This document shows positions 21,512-31,018 of a stretch of 64,000 bases of DNA, one piece after another; positions within the stretch are counted from its first letter, which is position 1, and each line of letters begins with the position of its first letter. The position numbers and the translations under genes were made by a program. The stretch is taken from assembly GCA_030411725.1 (NCBI GenBank), contig MU839835.1:186001-250000 (forward strand), given 5' to 3'. Source of the stretch: Echria macrotheca. Its lineage: Eukaryota > Ascomycota > Sordariomycetes > Sordariales > Schizotheciaceae. The notes beneath the pieces were generated by a model. The model made no database searches and was not told where the DNA came from. It saw only the letters and a list, made by a program, of their open reading frames with translations.

Positions 21512-22572
21512 ATGGCGGAACGCAAGAACATCATCATCACGGGCGCGGGCGGCCTTGTCGGCCCGCTTGTTGCCTCGCGACTCCTCAACTCGCCCGACTA
21601 CCACCTGATCCTCACCGATCTCGCCGATCCCATCATCCCCCAAGGGGTCGCCCACCCGGGGAATGCCACGCCGATGAAGGGCGACATCACCGACCCCTCG
21701 TTCGTCTCGTCGCTCGTCGCGGCCGCGCAGCCCCTTCACGCCGTCTTCATCTTCCATGGCATCATGTCGGCCGGTTCCGAAGCCAACTTCGAGCTCTCGT
21801 TGCGGGTCAACGTCGACAGCGTTCGCCTGCTCGCCGACACACTTCGGACCACCAACCCCGGTGTGCGAGTCATATATGCGAGCTCCCAGGCCGTCTTTGG
21901 ACAGCCGCTGCCGGCGAAGGTCACAGACGATGTCACGCCCACACCGCAAGGGACGTACGGCGCTCACAAGCTGATGAACGAGATCTACTTTAACGAGCTC
22001 AACCGGAGAGGGTTCTTGGATGTCTTTGTGGTTAGGTTTCCGACCATCTCGGTGCGGCCCGGGAAGCCGACGGCTGCGGCGTCCTCTTTTCTCTCGGGCA
22101 TCATCCGCGAGCCGATGAATAAACAAGAGTGGTACGTTGGAAAGGCAGCAGCCGCATCGGCTGCCGAGTCCTGACCCCACCCAGCTCCGTTCTGGATGTA
22201 TCGCTAACACGATGCAGCATCGTCCCGATCAAGGATCGAGAGTTCAAGTCGTTCATGGCATCACCAAGGACGATTGCCGAGAACCTAATCCGGGTGCTCG
22301 ACATGGATGGCGATAAGCTCCCGACGCACATTCGGCAGATCAACTTCCCGGGAGTGTCAGTGTCGGTACAGGAGATGGTTGATGCCCTCGCCAAGTACGG
22401 AGGAGAAGATAAGCTTCAATATGTCAAGGAGGTGCCGGATGCAGACCAGGAACGGATCCTGCGCAGCTGGCCCCAGGACTTTGATATCAGCACAGCGCTG
22501 AAGCTGGGATTGGTCGTTGACGACTCGGGTGAGAGCCTGGTTCGCGAGTACATTGAGGGACTCAAAAAGTAG
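21512..22572 (+). CDS. NAD-dependent epimerase/dehydratase family protein
   Basis: Extended short-chain dehydrogenase, expected to use NAD(P) on a sugar or sugar-acid substrate in the cytosol. Two exons are inferred, 21512-22131 and 22218-22572, encoding 324 residues. The 86-bp intron has GTACGT, GCTAACA and GATGCAG, and splicing keeps frame across a TGC codon. The Rossmann fingerprint GAGGLVG is at 11-17. The catalytic pair is Tyr149-Lys153 (YGAHK), with the Ser region YASSQAVFG at 122-130. Length and the motif order resemble the DenD-like (D-erythronate dehydrogenase) branch of the family, but the substrate cannot be read from sequence. The start is fixed by the fingerprint so near the N-terminus. 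It lies 1.1 kb upstream of the sulfotransferase-family gene on the same strand. Confidence 0.9.
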
Positions 22573-23705
22573 CCACGCACCCCCACTCATGTTTACACTC
22601 GCGGTCAGGAACAACAAGCCGCAATCTCGAATGATTAGCCCGATAGTAGGGCGACGGTGGTATACGTCAGAGCAGCGACGTCGGTGCAATATGTAGCAAA
22701 CCCGTGGGGATTTCTCGGAATTTGATCTTAGCAGCGAGGGTTGGTAATGGCAGGTAGATAAACTGGCGAGCCCAATAGGACGTTGTCGAGACTATAGCCC
22801 CCGAGTCAACAATGTTGCGGTGCGTCGGGCGGCTGAAACGCGGCTAAGTCGACGCAAGTGCCGACGGCACACCCGAGGCGGCGAGGGCTGCCGTCAATTG
22901 GCCGGAGTGCAGACGCCCCATGGGGACCGGACGAGGGGCCGATGGGGGAGTGGAGGGGCGGACGGAGGACAAGAATAGGAGCATGGAGGAAGCGAGCCCG
23001 GGACGCAGGCTTGGCAGGTGGCACGACAGCGTGCCGTGTGGTCTGATCCAAGGCACCGCAGGCCGCTTCGGTACCGGTCGACATGGTTTTGTTTTATGCA
23101 TGGCGCACAATGGGCCTCTGTTGGGCAAAGATGGCCATTATTCAACTTCCGCATGGCCCCTTCCGGTCGACACCGGCAAAATACCATCGAGTCTTGGCGT
23201 CGACGACCTGTGTCCGGGAAACAGGGGCACATCCTGTTTTTTGGCGCGTCATATAGACACTTCCGAGCCGGTGTCACCATTTATTTCCATATGAGCCGTA
23301 TGGCGGCCGGACGGGCGCCCTATGCTCGCCTGGTGGACCGGACATAGGGGCTCCCTAGGCCACCCGGTTAGGACGGCGATGAACTGCCCCAAAAGACTCA
23401 AAAGGGGTCAAGGGACGCGAGACTGCCAAGACCGAAGCAATCTGGACAGGTTGACTCGCAACGGCTAACTCGGAATGCCAACATGTCGATCCTCCCTCGA
23501 GCGTCGTCAACGCCAAGACCAGCACGACGTTGACGGGCAGCATCAGAAAATCCGGGGTACATAAAACGGCACACCTCGCCAAACCGTAGGTGGCTGCTTT
23601 AGCCCATCACCTCATCGCCAGGGTGTTCTGATGCCACGACCCGACACGCCGGCAACGCCAAGCCACCACTTACACTGTAACCCGGACGTCTGAGACCCGC
23701 CAAAA
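22573..23705. other. Intergenic, GC-rich, nothing recognised
   Basis: Frames of 90-130 codons overlap on both strands in a GC-rich segment (22800-23350), as expected by chance. No motif was seen. Confidence 0.45.
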
Positions 23706-24692
23706 ATGGGCCATCTCAAGCCCCAGTCCCCGTCCCCGGTGGCGGCGCTCCTCCCGAGACTCTCCAAGCCCACGGGCATCCTCCCGCTGCAGATCTCACA
23801 ATCGTCCCGGTTCTGGTCCTTGGTCGAGCGTCTATACGCGATGCCCGCCCCGCCGCCGCGCCGGCGGACCGCGCCGATGCAGGTGCTCTGCGTGGGCCTA
23901 CCACGGAGCGGCACCGAGTCGCTGCAGCAGGCGCTCCTCCACCTGGGCTACGACCACACGTACCACGGCTGGGACATTGTGTACGACGAGGAGTGCCACT
24001 CGCCGGGGTGGGTGCGGCTGGCGCGCAAGAAGTTCTACGACGGCGAGCCGCTGGCGGCGGCCGACTTTGACGCGCTCCTGGGACACAGCGTGGCCGTGAC
24101 GGACGCGGCGGCCAGCGTTTTTGCCGCCGACATGATCGCAGCCTACCCCGACGCCAAGGTGATCCTCAACACGCGCGGCGATGTCGACGCCTGGGTCCGC
24201 AGCCTCGAGAATACGCTCGTCAAGGCCAACGAGAGCTGGGGGTTTTGGATCGCCAGTCTGCTGGACCGCGAGTGTTTCTGGGCATGGCACGTCTATGAGC
24301 GCTTCCTCTGGCCGTTGCTGTTCCGCGCGCCCGACGGCGACATGGCGAGGGCGGTACGAAAGAACGCGCGGTGGATACAAAAAGGTATGCGCAAGGCCAC
24401 GTCCAGAGACAATAAGCTAACCGCCCCAGAACACTGTGCCATGATTCGAGGTCTCGTGGCTCCGGAACGACTCCTGGAATGGGATATCACGGACGGCTGG
24501 GGACCGCTCTGCACGTTCTTGAACAAGCCCGTACCCGATGTTCCGTTTCCGCATGCCAACGCAGCCAATAGCGGGTGGAAGGCGAGGGAAGAACAGTGCA
24601 ACAAGCGTTGGGTCGACAGGGCCTTTGTGAACATGATTCTGCTATTCTTGATGGCTATAGGAGCGACAGTCTTGGCATGGATATACCTCTAA
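23706..24692 (+). CDS. P-loop sulfotransferase-family protein with C-terminal membrane anchor
   Basis: Member of the fungal sulfotransferase-like family (Pfam Sulfotransfer_4), often mislabelled in databases as an epimerase. Two exons are inferred, 23706-24384 and 24430-24692, encoding 313 residues. The 45-bp intron (GTATGC...GCTAACCGCCCCAG) is in frame and stop-free, so the unspliced frame reads through with 15 extra residues. The PAPS-binding P-loop type sequence VGLPRSGTESLQQAL is at about 63-77. The 3'-phosphate-binding-like region VILNTRGDVDAWVRS is at about 157-171, and the conserved block ERLLEWDITDGWGPLCTFL lies downstream of the intron. A hydrophobic C-terminal helix (about 290-312) suggests tail anchoring. 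The first Met gives an N-terminal extension, and the Met at codon 46 or 58 is possible. The acceptor is unknown. Confidence 0.88.
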   Translation: MGHLKPQSPSPVAALLPRLSKPTGILPLQISQSSRFWSLVERLYAMPAPPPRRRTAPMQVLCVGLPRSGTESLQQALLHLGYDHTYHGWDIVYDEECHSPGWVRLARKKFYDGEPLAAADFDALLGHSVAVTDAAASVFAADMIAAYPDAKVILNTRGDVDAWVRSLENTLVKANESWGFWIASLLDRECFWAWHVYERFLWPLLFRAPDGDMARAVRKNARWIQKGMRKATSRDNKLTAPEHCAMIRGLVAPERLLEWDITDGWGPLCTFLNKPVPDVPFPHANAANSGWKAREEQCNKRWVDRAFVNMILLFLMAIGATVLAWIYL

Positions 24693-24736
24693 CACGCAAA
24701 GTAATCAAAGCTTCCAATCTTTCCCACACAAGGACC

Positions 24737-26029
24737 TCAGTAACCGCCGGCGTATGAAAACCCTCCACTGACACTCTTGGAATTCTCCTCGTACCTCTCA
24801 GTAGGGCTGCCGTTCACGCGGTATTGAGTCACATGCCGTCCCCGGAAAGCGTCCAAATTCAGCCCTAGAGTGCCCAGGTTGAGACTGACTCCGCTGGGCA
24901 GGCCGAACCGGAACATGCCGTCTTCCGGTACATCCAAGCGGATCGGGTTATAGATATGGAGGTGCTGCGAGAAGATCGCAAGCCATGTTATAGCCGCGAA
25001 TTGCGCCCACAGCTCGTCGTACTTTCCAGACTTGCTCTTCCAGAGGAATTTGAATGTCGCGCGCGGCCGAAAGGGTGAGTATCTATGGAAGGCCACCACA
25101 GCAGCCACGTTTTCCTCCACGGCAGCCACTTCTTCCTCCACGCTGGACACGTCTTCCACCAAGTCAGCCACACCAGGCACGCCAGCCACGTCTTCTTCGG
25201 TTGTATCCGGTCTGTTGTGTGACTCGTATACCAGCTTCCAGGCTGTCATGACCTTGGGCTTCCTTCTGAATTCCATATCGAAGATCTCAAAGGAATCACA
25301 TTTGCGCCAGCAGAACACCATCGCCTCCTCCGTGCTGTCGCGATGGGGACCCGTGTCGAGAGCGTAGGCATAAGACTGGTATCCCGTTTGTAGCTGGAGA
25401 TCCATGGGCCCTTTATCGTGAGATGCCGGGAGAGATGCGGTGTATTCGGGCTTGTAGGACTCCATCTCGAAGTGTCCGGCAACCTTGGCGAGAATGGGCG
25501 CTTTGCGGGACGAGCCGTTCCGAAACTGCCATTGAGCATACAGCCAAGAGGAGCGCATCGGAAACCCGCCAACACGGATCTTCCACCGCCTCCACCCCTT
25601 GGACCTTCCAATCTTCTTGAAGTATGCTTTGCGGGAAAAGGATGGCGATATGTTGTAGAGTCCAAACACGGGGGGGAAGCGAATTTCGGGCGGGGACTTC
25701 TTTCGTTTGCGTCTCTCTTTCTTCGCGGCCTTCTCCTTCTTCTTTGCTTGGTCAAGCTCTGATTTGATCTGTACAACTCGGTCATGTGCAGCGGACTCGT
25801 CGATATTCCCCGGGGGTAGAGGTAGATTGAGAGAGGCTTCGGGTTCGGGCAGGAGGTGAGTCAGCGGGACGGGCACAACTTCGGTTTCCGAGTTCATCTC
25901 GAACGATACGCTCCCGAAGGATAGGCCGATGTTTCCTAGGCGTAATTGGGGGTTGTTTAAGGATACCAGGAATTGAAACCGAGAGCTTTTCATGGAGCAG
26001 TAGGCATATGGAACAGGTCTGAAATTCAT
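24737..26029 (-). CDS. Protein of unknown function with Lys-rich segment
   Basis: The open frame extends upstream to 26326, but the first 99 codons are rich in Cys and Trp and look non-coding, so I choose the ATG at 26029 (430 residues, good context CCGCCATGA). The ATG at 25993 is also possible. The central part has a strongly basic stretch (KKKEKAAKKERRKRKK). It is followed by an aromatic-rich globular region with motifs such as RRWKIRVGGFPMRSSWLYAQ, then an acidic Val/Glu repeat (EEDVAGV, EDVSSVEEEVAAVEENVAAV). A C-terminal Gly/Leu-rich region follows. There are no membrane helices or known domains. The gene is convergent with the sulfotransferase gene: the stop codons are only 44 bp apart, so the transcripts probably overlap. 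Confidence 0.6.
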   Translation of the reverse strand: MNFRPVPYAYCSMKSSRFQFLVSLNNPQLRLGNIGLSFGSVSFEMNSETEVVPVPLTHLLPEPEASLNLPLPPGNIDESAAHDRVVQIKSELDQAKKKEKAAKKERRKRKKSPPEIRFPPVFGLYNISPSFSRKAYFKKIGRSKGWRRWKIRVGGFPMRSSWLYAQWQFRNGSSRKAPILAKVAGHFEMESYKPEYTASLPASHDKGPMDLQLQTGYQSYAYALDTGPHRDSTEEAMVFCWRKCDSFEIFDMEFRRKPKVMTAWKLVYESHNRPDTTEEDVAGVPGVADLVEDVSSVEEEVAAVEENVAAVVAFHRYSPFRPRATFKFLWKSKSGKYDELWAQFAAITWLAIFSQHLHIYNPIRLDVPEDGMFRFGLPSGVSLNLGTLGLNLDAFRGRHVTQYRVNGSPTERYEENSKSVSGGFSYAGGY

Positions 26030-26972
26030 GGCGGATCCAAGTTTGACGGTCGAGGGAGCAGTGCAAACCAAACCAGAGTTATCGACTTGAAATTGAAGGA
26101 AGGCACGGGCAACCCAGCCTGCCGATGCCAGGCAGAGACTTTGGCTGCCCGTCCAACAATGGACAAGGTGCAGCCAGGAATCAAAAACGCATCTCCAACC
26201 ACAACAGCAGACTGGAATGAAAATCGCGTTGTTCAAACATGGCCCAGGTCCCTGGCATGGCCCCTTACCTACCTTTGTGCGCATATCCTTTCCTCGATTT
26301 GGAGTAGGGGCAGGAGACTGCAGCACCTACCTACTTACGTAACCCGAGGTAGAAACGATCGGGTTCCCCAGCAACTTTGCCGGTCTTCAACTTCGTCCAT
26401 CGCAGCAATCATCCAGGGGTTGCAGTTCTGGCCGTCTCCAAGGCCTGTTTCTTCGACTTCCTCTAGTCCTGGTGAGTCCCGTCAAGCAAACCAGACCTTT
26501 CGATGAGCGTTTCCATCACCAGCTGATCACTGCATCTGCGGCATGCCCGCTCGACGCGATCGCAGACATCGGAACAAGTCGTCGCCCAGCTGCCAGTCGA
26601 ACAAGCTCGCTAAGCTTCCCCGTCTCTTCGATGATGCGGCGCCAATCGCCGGAAACCCTGCCGACGACATCCACAACTGGGCCGACCAGCCAAGTCTGAG
26701 GTTACGCTACAACTCAAAACGGGTAGTTCCGGGGCCAGCTCCGCGACATTGCAACCCCGGAATTCGTCCTTCCTTGTATATTACCTCGACGGGCCGCTAT
26801 CGCGATCCGATTCGCCGCATGTCTCGCGCTAACAATACATTGCGCAGTGGCAGCGCTCGACTGTCAGCGAGCGACTTTTTCAAGGCGAACACGCAATTTA
26901 CGACAACGATGTTCGAAGACGCGATCCCGGAAACCGGGAGAGGCAAATATGTAGAGTGGAACTCGGCGCATG
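26030..26972. other. Divergent promoter region
   Basis: Lies between the minus-strand unknown gene and GH131. A 144-codon plus frame (26543-26977) is rich in Arg and Ser and is not supported. Confidence 0.4.
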
Positions 26973-26978
26973 TATAAA
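26973..26978 (+). promoter_or_regulatory. TATA box of GH131 gene
   Basis: TATAAA lies 67 bp upstream of the ATG at 27040. It favours that start over the in-frame ATG at 26956, which lies upstream of the TATA box. Confidence 0.65.
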
Positions 26979-27039
26979 GCGCGGTTCTAGCCACTTCCCG
27001 ATTGCTGGATCATTGCCCATACCCTACGTCTCTCGCAAG

Positions 27040-28153
27040 ATGAAGTCCTCGGTCCTTGGCAGTATCCTCGTGAATGCTCTGTCGGTATCCGCCGGCACCA
27101 TCCTCTGGGATGGTCGCTTCAACGACTTCTCTTCGGCCACTGATCTCAATAAGTGGTCATGGGGCAACCAGGTCGGCCCGTACCAGTACTACATCCACGG
27201 CTCGTCTCCCGTCACGGCCTATGTGAACCTATCCCCTGACTACAAGAATCCGGCCGACTCCGGATCCAAGCAAGGAGCCAAAATCACGTTGGACAACACG
27301 GCCTACTGGAACGGGCAGAACATGCGGCGAACCGAGTTGATCCCCCAGACCAGCGCCGCCATCACGCAAGGCAAGGTCTACTATCATTTCTCTCTCATGA
27401 GGAAGGATGTCAACGCCCCGGCGACGACGCGTGAGCACCAGATTGCATTCTTCGAGAGCCACTTCACCGAGCTCAAGTCTGGCTGGCTGTCCGGCGCCCC
27501 TGGCATCTCCGACACCCTTTTGAGATGGTGTGTTGGCGGGCAGACCCAGTGGAGCGTCGAGTGGGAGGCTGACGTCTGGCACAACGTCGCCTACGAGATC
27601 GACTTCAGCGCCAACACCGTCGCCTTCTGGCACTCGACTGGCAGCGACCCCTTGACGCAAAAGGTTGCCCCGGTCAAAACGAGCACCAGCAGCAACGGCG
27701 CCGACTGGCACGTAGGTGTCCTTGAGCTGCCTCGCTCGGGCTACCCGGACACGACCGAGGACTTTTACTGGTCGGGAGTGTACATTGAAAGTGGCAGCTT
27801 GACTACTTCGGTCGCAGGACCTGGTATGAGCCGAATTTGAGCTTGTAGATACAAACTGACACTATTCAGGAGCGCCACCGCCGAGCGGGAATACAAGCAC
27901 CGCAGGGCCTAGCACAACATCCATCAAGACCAGCACTTCGGTTCCAGTGTCGACTTCTACAACATTCGCCACTTCGACGGTCATCCGCACCACCAGCACC
28001 ACGAGCTCGGCACCTGCCACGACGACCAGCATCTCCGGCTGCACGTCGCCGCAATGGGCTCAGTGCGGCGGCATTGGCTTTTCCGGTTGCACGACTTGCG
28101 CTTCCGGATCGACTTGCAAGTACTCCAACGACTGGTACTCTCAGTGCCTGTAG
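27040..28153 (+). CDS. Secreted beta-glucanase, GH131 with C-terminal CBM1
   Basis: Extracellular glycoside hydrolase family 131 enzyme. Family members cleave beta-1,3/1,4/1,6-glucans including cellulose. Exons 27040-27823 and 27870-28153 encode 355 residues. The intron (46 bp, GTATGA...ATTCAG, branch ACTGAC) falls between the catalytic domain and the linker. The signal peptide is residues 1 to about 18. GH131 core hallmarks are seen in order: LWDGRFNDF, KWSWGNQVGPYQYYI, TELIPQTSAAI, EHQIAFFESHFTELK, WSVEWEADVWHNVAYEIDF and DFYWSGVYIE. A Ser/Thr/Pro-rich linker of about 50 residues joins a fungal CBM1 (last 37 residues, six cysteines with WAQCGG and a C-terminal WYSQCL) that binds crystalline cellulose. 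Without splicing the product would end just after the core, giving a CBM-less form. This marks the organism as a plant-biomass user. Confidence 0.95.
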
Positions 28154-29130
28154 GTGGTGGGAATCTGCTGTACATAGACTTCACTTCTTGTTGATAGTAA
28201 TTGCATTGAGCCGTTTCACCCAGCGTTTGTCTGTCGTACAGTTGAATCCTGCATACTCTGATGCCTCACACGGCAGCTGTCTTGGTCGCATGGCGCGACA
28301 GGATCGGCTACAGCTCCTGCCCAGCGACGATATCCCAGGCGGAGGCAATTACGAGATCTCTGCCACACGCACATCCTTCGGGTAGTTGCTTCCAGGGGGT
28401 ATTGTGCAACATCAGGGAAGCAAATGCCGATGGGATCTGGTTGATACGAAGGACTCCCAAGTCTTGCTGAGCCTGTGGGATCTGCAGTGCAAGGAAGGTG
28501 CATCGGTATGTTATATCGAAGCATCGTCGATCTAAGCAAACGACCCTTCCATTTTCACTCTGGGTTTCGCCTGAACTCGTCATGCTCTGTCAACACGCCT
28601 GCCCCAGATTGCCATTCGATCGTGTGTTGAAGCGAGATGCAGTCACACCTTTCCGCATGGCGCTGTCCACGATGCCGATGTTTGCGGGACACCAAATCTA
28701 GATTCAGTCGGGCCACAAGTAGATTGGAATGAGCAAACCACGGAGGCTGGTCCTTGCACTTGCCCGTAACACAGCCTTGCAAGCATGAAAGCAAAAGGTC
28801 TGGCAGGGAAGGGTCAGGTCTGCAGACGCAAAGAAGGACCAGTCAAGTGGGAGGTCAAGCTCCTGTTGTTTCTTTCCACGTCCATCTCTTCTTGCCTTCG
28901 TTCGGGAGCCCAGAACATCTCGTGCTGATCTCTTTCCTGGCAGGCCTGAGCTCTTGCCTGGTGGGCCTGATAACTTGCCGCGAGGGGCGTGGATGCTCTT
29001 GCCAAACAGACGGCTGCCAAACGACCACGGGCACTCGCGTTTCCATCCCGTCAGTCTCGGAAAGCTGCGCAGGGACATTCTCTTCCAGGAGGCCCAGACG
29101 AGGGGCAACGGCAAACCCCTTCGATTCCAT
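28154..29130. other. Intergenic, nothing recognised
   Basis: Short overlapping frames only. It includes the 3' end of GH131 and the upstream region of the small secreted protein. Confidence 0.45.
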
Positions 29131-29138
29131 TATAAATA
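29131..29138 (+). promoter_or_regulatory. TATA box of second small secreted protein
   Basis: TATAAATA about 220 bp upstream of the ATG at 29354, followed by a long C/A/T-rich leader with CATC and CACTC runs. This implies an unusually long 5' UTR or a spliced leader. Confidence 0.5.
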
Positions 29139-29353
29139 CCGCCCTCCCCCGACCATTCTTCGTCTTCAGAACATCATCCATCAGCATCACGCCGAGCATT
29201 CAGCCATTCAAGCATCTTTCCACTTCTTGAAGTCGTTGCTCCCAATCACTCGCATTCGTTCTCGAGTCCACTCACACACTCTCGGCGGATCAATACATCC
29301 AACAAGAAATCCACGCATCGTCGCCAGACCAAAACATCCCATCAACATCAAAG

Positions 29354-29815
29354 ATGCAGTTCCAAAAGCTCGCCATGCAGCTCGGCGCTCTCTTCGCCGC
29401 CTTCACCCAGGCGCTTCCAGTCGACCAACCGATCGACGTCCTCACGCTCCTCGACGTGCCGAAGTGGACGATTGAGGATCTCCGGCGTGAATGCAACTCA
29501 GCCGACACCGTGTGCTCCTGGGATTTCATCATCAACCCTCACCTGTTCCCCAAGGTTCCTTGCCACTTTGAAACGGACAGTCGGTCTAGCGTGCCTGCCA
29601 GCCGCGCTCCGCTTCATGGCGGGAAATGCGGACCCTACAGCCTCTATACCGGGTGGTCTGGACAGTTTGGAATCGGCCACGGCTACACAACGCTCTCGAT
29701 CGTCGACCACGTCAACAAGATCGTCGTTTACCCGGCGTATACGGACGAGGAGCTTGCCGGAGGACAACCGGTGAAGCCCGATCTCAGCTTCCCCGCGTAT
29801 GAGTTCCATGGTTGA
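29354..29815 (+). CDS. Small secreted protein, RxC...CxWxF type
   Basis: Single-exon gene of 153 residues. The signal peptide is residues 1 to about 20 (cleavage near TQA-LPVD). The mature part contains WTIEDLRRECNSADTVCSWD followed by FII. This is the W-x8-C-x6-C-x-W-x-F arrangement of a widespread fungal family of small secreted proteins of unknown function. A third cysteine is at VPCHF and a fourth at GKCGPY, so two disulphides are plausible. The C-terminal half is Tyr/Gly-rich with a beta-strand pattern (YTTLSIVDHVNKIVVYPAYT). Two other small sequences with this layout are known to me only as effector candidates, so a role at the host or substrate surface is inference. Coding signal is strong throughout, and the start is the only in-frame Met giving a signal peptide. 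Confidence 0.8.
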   Translation: MQFQKLAMQLGALFAAFTQALPVDQPIDVLTLLDVPKWTIEDLRRECNSADTVCSWDFIINPHLFPKVPCHFETDSRSSVPASRAPLHGGKCGPYSLYTGWSGQFGIGHGYTTLSIVDHVNKIVVYPAYTDEELAGGQPVKPDLSFPAYEFHG

Positions 29816-31018
29816 AGTACATGGCGTGGAGGATCCTTTCTCTGGTGTCCTATTTGAGGTGGTTGCCCTGTTTTCCTGTTAGGTGGTAATGGTCTTGTGC
29901 GGTAATGGTGGACGGTAACATCGGAGGCGAGGAGATTGGTTGGTGCACAGTCGGATTGAGGCATGGTATTGTTAATGTAGTAGTCTGGTTTTGAACAGTA
30001 ACAAGGCTTTATGTTTCTACGTGTCTCTTGTCCCCTTCATACAGACTCGCCCAGTCCTCGGCTCGGTGGAGGTCAACCCGAGCCCGACTCGACGGCGTCG
30101 GTGACTCAAGTTCTCAACCGATGGAGCACCAGCCTGGGCTACCCTACTTGTGTGTCGACCTGTTGTCGCTCAGCACATGCTCGGTTAACTAAGTCTGCAG
30201 AGAATGAAGCCATTCCCAACCAGTGAAACGCCGCTGACGAAGGCGTGCAGAAATGCGCTCCTCGAAGCGAGTGGTGATTGTGGGGAGAACGTCTTGGCAC
30301 TGCATCAGTGACGTGCCCCTCAAGGCCCCTCACCCTCTTCTGAAATTCTGACATGTGAGCGATCCTCCCCTTCCTCTACTCCATCCGCCCAGGCTTGATT
30401 TGAAGAAGTACCGATGTCACCATACCAGCGGCATGCACTAAATCCCGGGAGGTTGATTCGTGTGCGGAGGACGCTGTGGTACCTGACAACTCCCGCTCTC
30501 ACCGCTTCATCTGCCGTCTGCGGATTCCTGCACGTCCTCCTACATCCTGAGTCTTCGGGCTCAAGAAGCGAAACATAGAGGTTGTTCAGCCTATGGTAGT
30601 CGGGCATCCTCCCACGCGTCTGCCGAGAAGCTTTCTTGTGATATCTCGACCGACCTCTGAGAGCAGGAGCGGCCATATTGAAGAAGGCATTCGTTCTTGA
30701 GACCGTCGTGGGTTTCCGGCTCCTTCTTTTGAAGGGTCCTCGGTATGTCCCCGCCGTGGTTGGCTTGGCACCCCGTCTTCCTGTTGTGCCTTGTGAACCT
30801 ACCGGCCTACTTTGGACCTAAGAACCAACCGCTGCTCTTGTATTTAAGCTCGTTCTTTTCATGCGCAATTTAGTTCCACCATTCTCGATCCTCTTGCATA
30901 TTTAGTTTTCCCACAAAACACCACGTCGTCTCGTTTCTGCTCTGTGAACTGTCGCGGTACTTCCCCGAGGATTCGTTCGTTTCACCGCTTCCCCAAGGTT
31001 TGGGGATAGACGTCGATC
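29816..31018. other. Intergenic, nothing recognised
   Basis: A minus-strand frame of 118 codons (30320-30676) is the longest and has no support. A CT-rich segment precedes the MFS start. Confidence 0.45.

Noticed and set aside
21155..22210. 351-codon minus-strand frame.
   Set aside because: Antisense shadow of the epimerase gene, which has a clear fingerprint and splice sites.
21512..24692. Epimerase and sulfotransferase-family genes as a two-gene sugar-sulfation operon-like unit.
   Set aside because: They are 1.1 kb apart with separate promoters, and no shared pathway can be argued from sequence. Similar database names are a labelling artefact.
30320..30676. 118-codon minus-strand frame that might be a small gene.
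   Set aside because: No signal peptide, motif, splice signal or promoter supports it.
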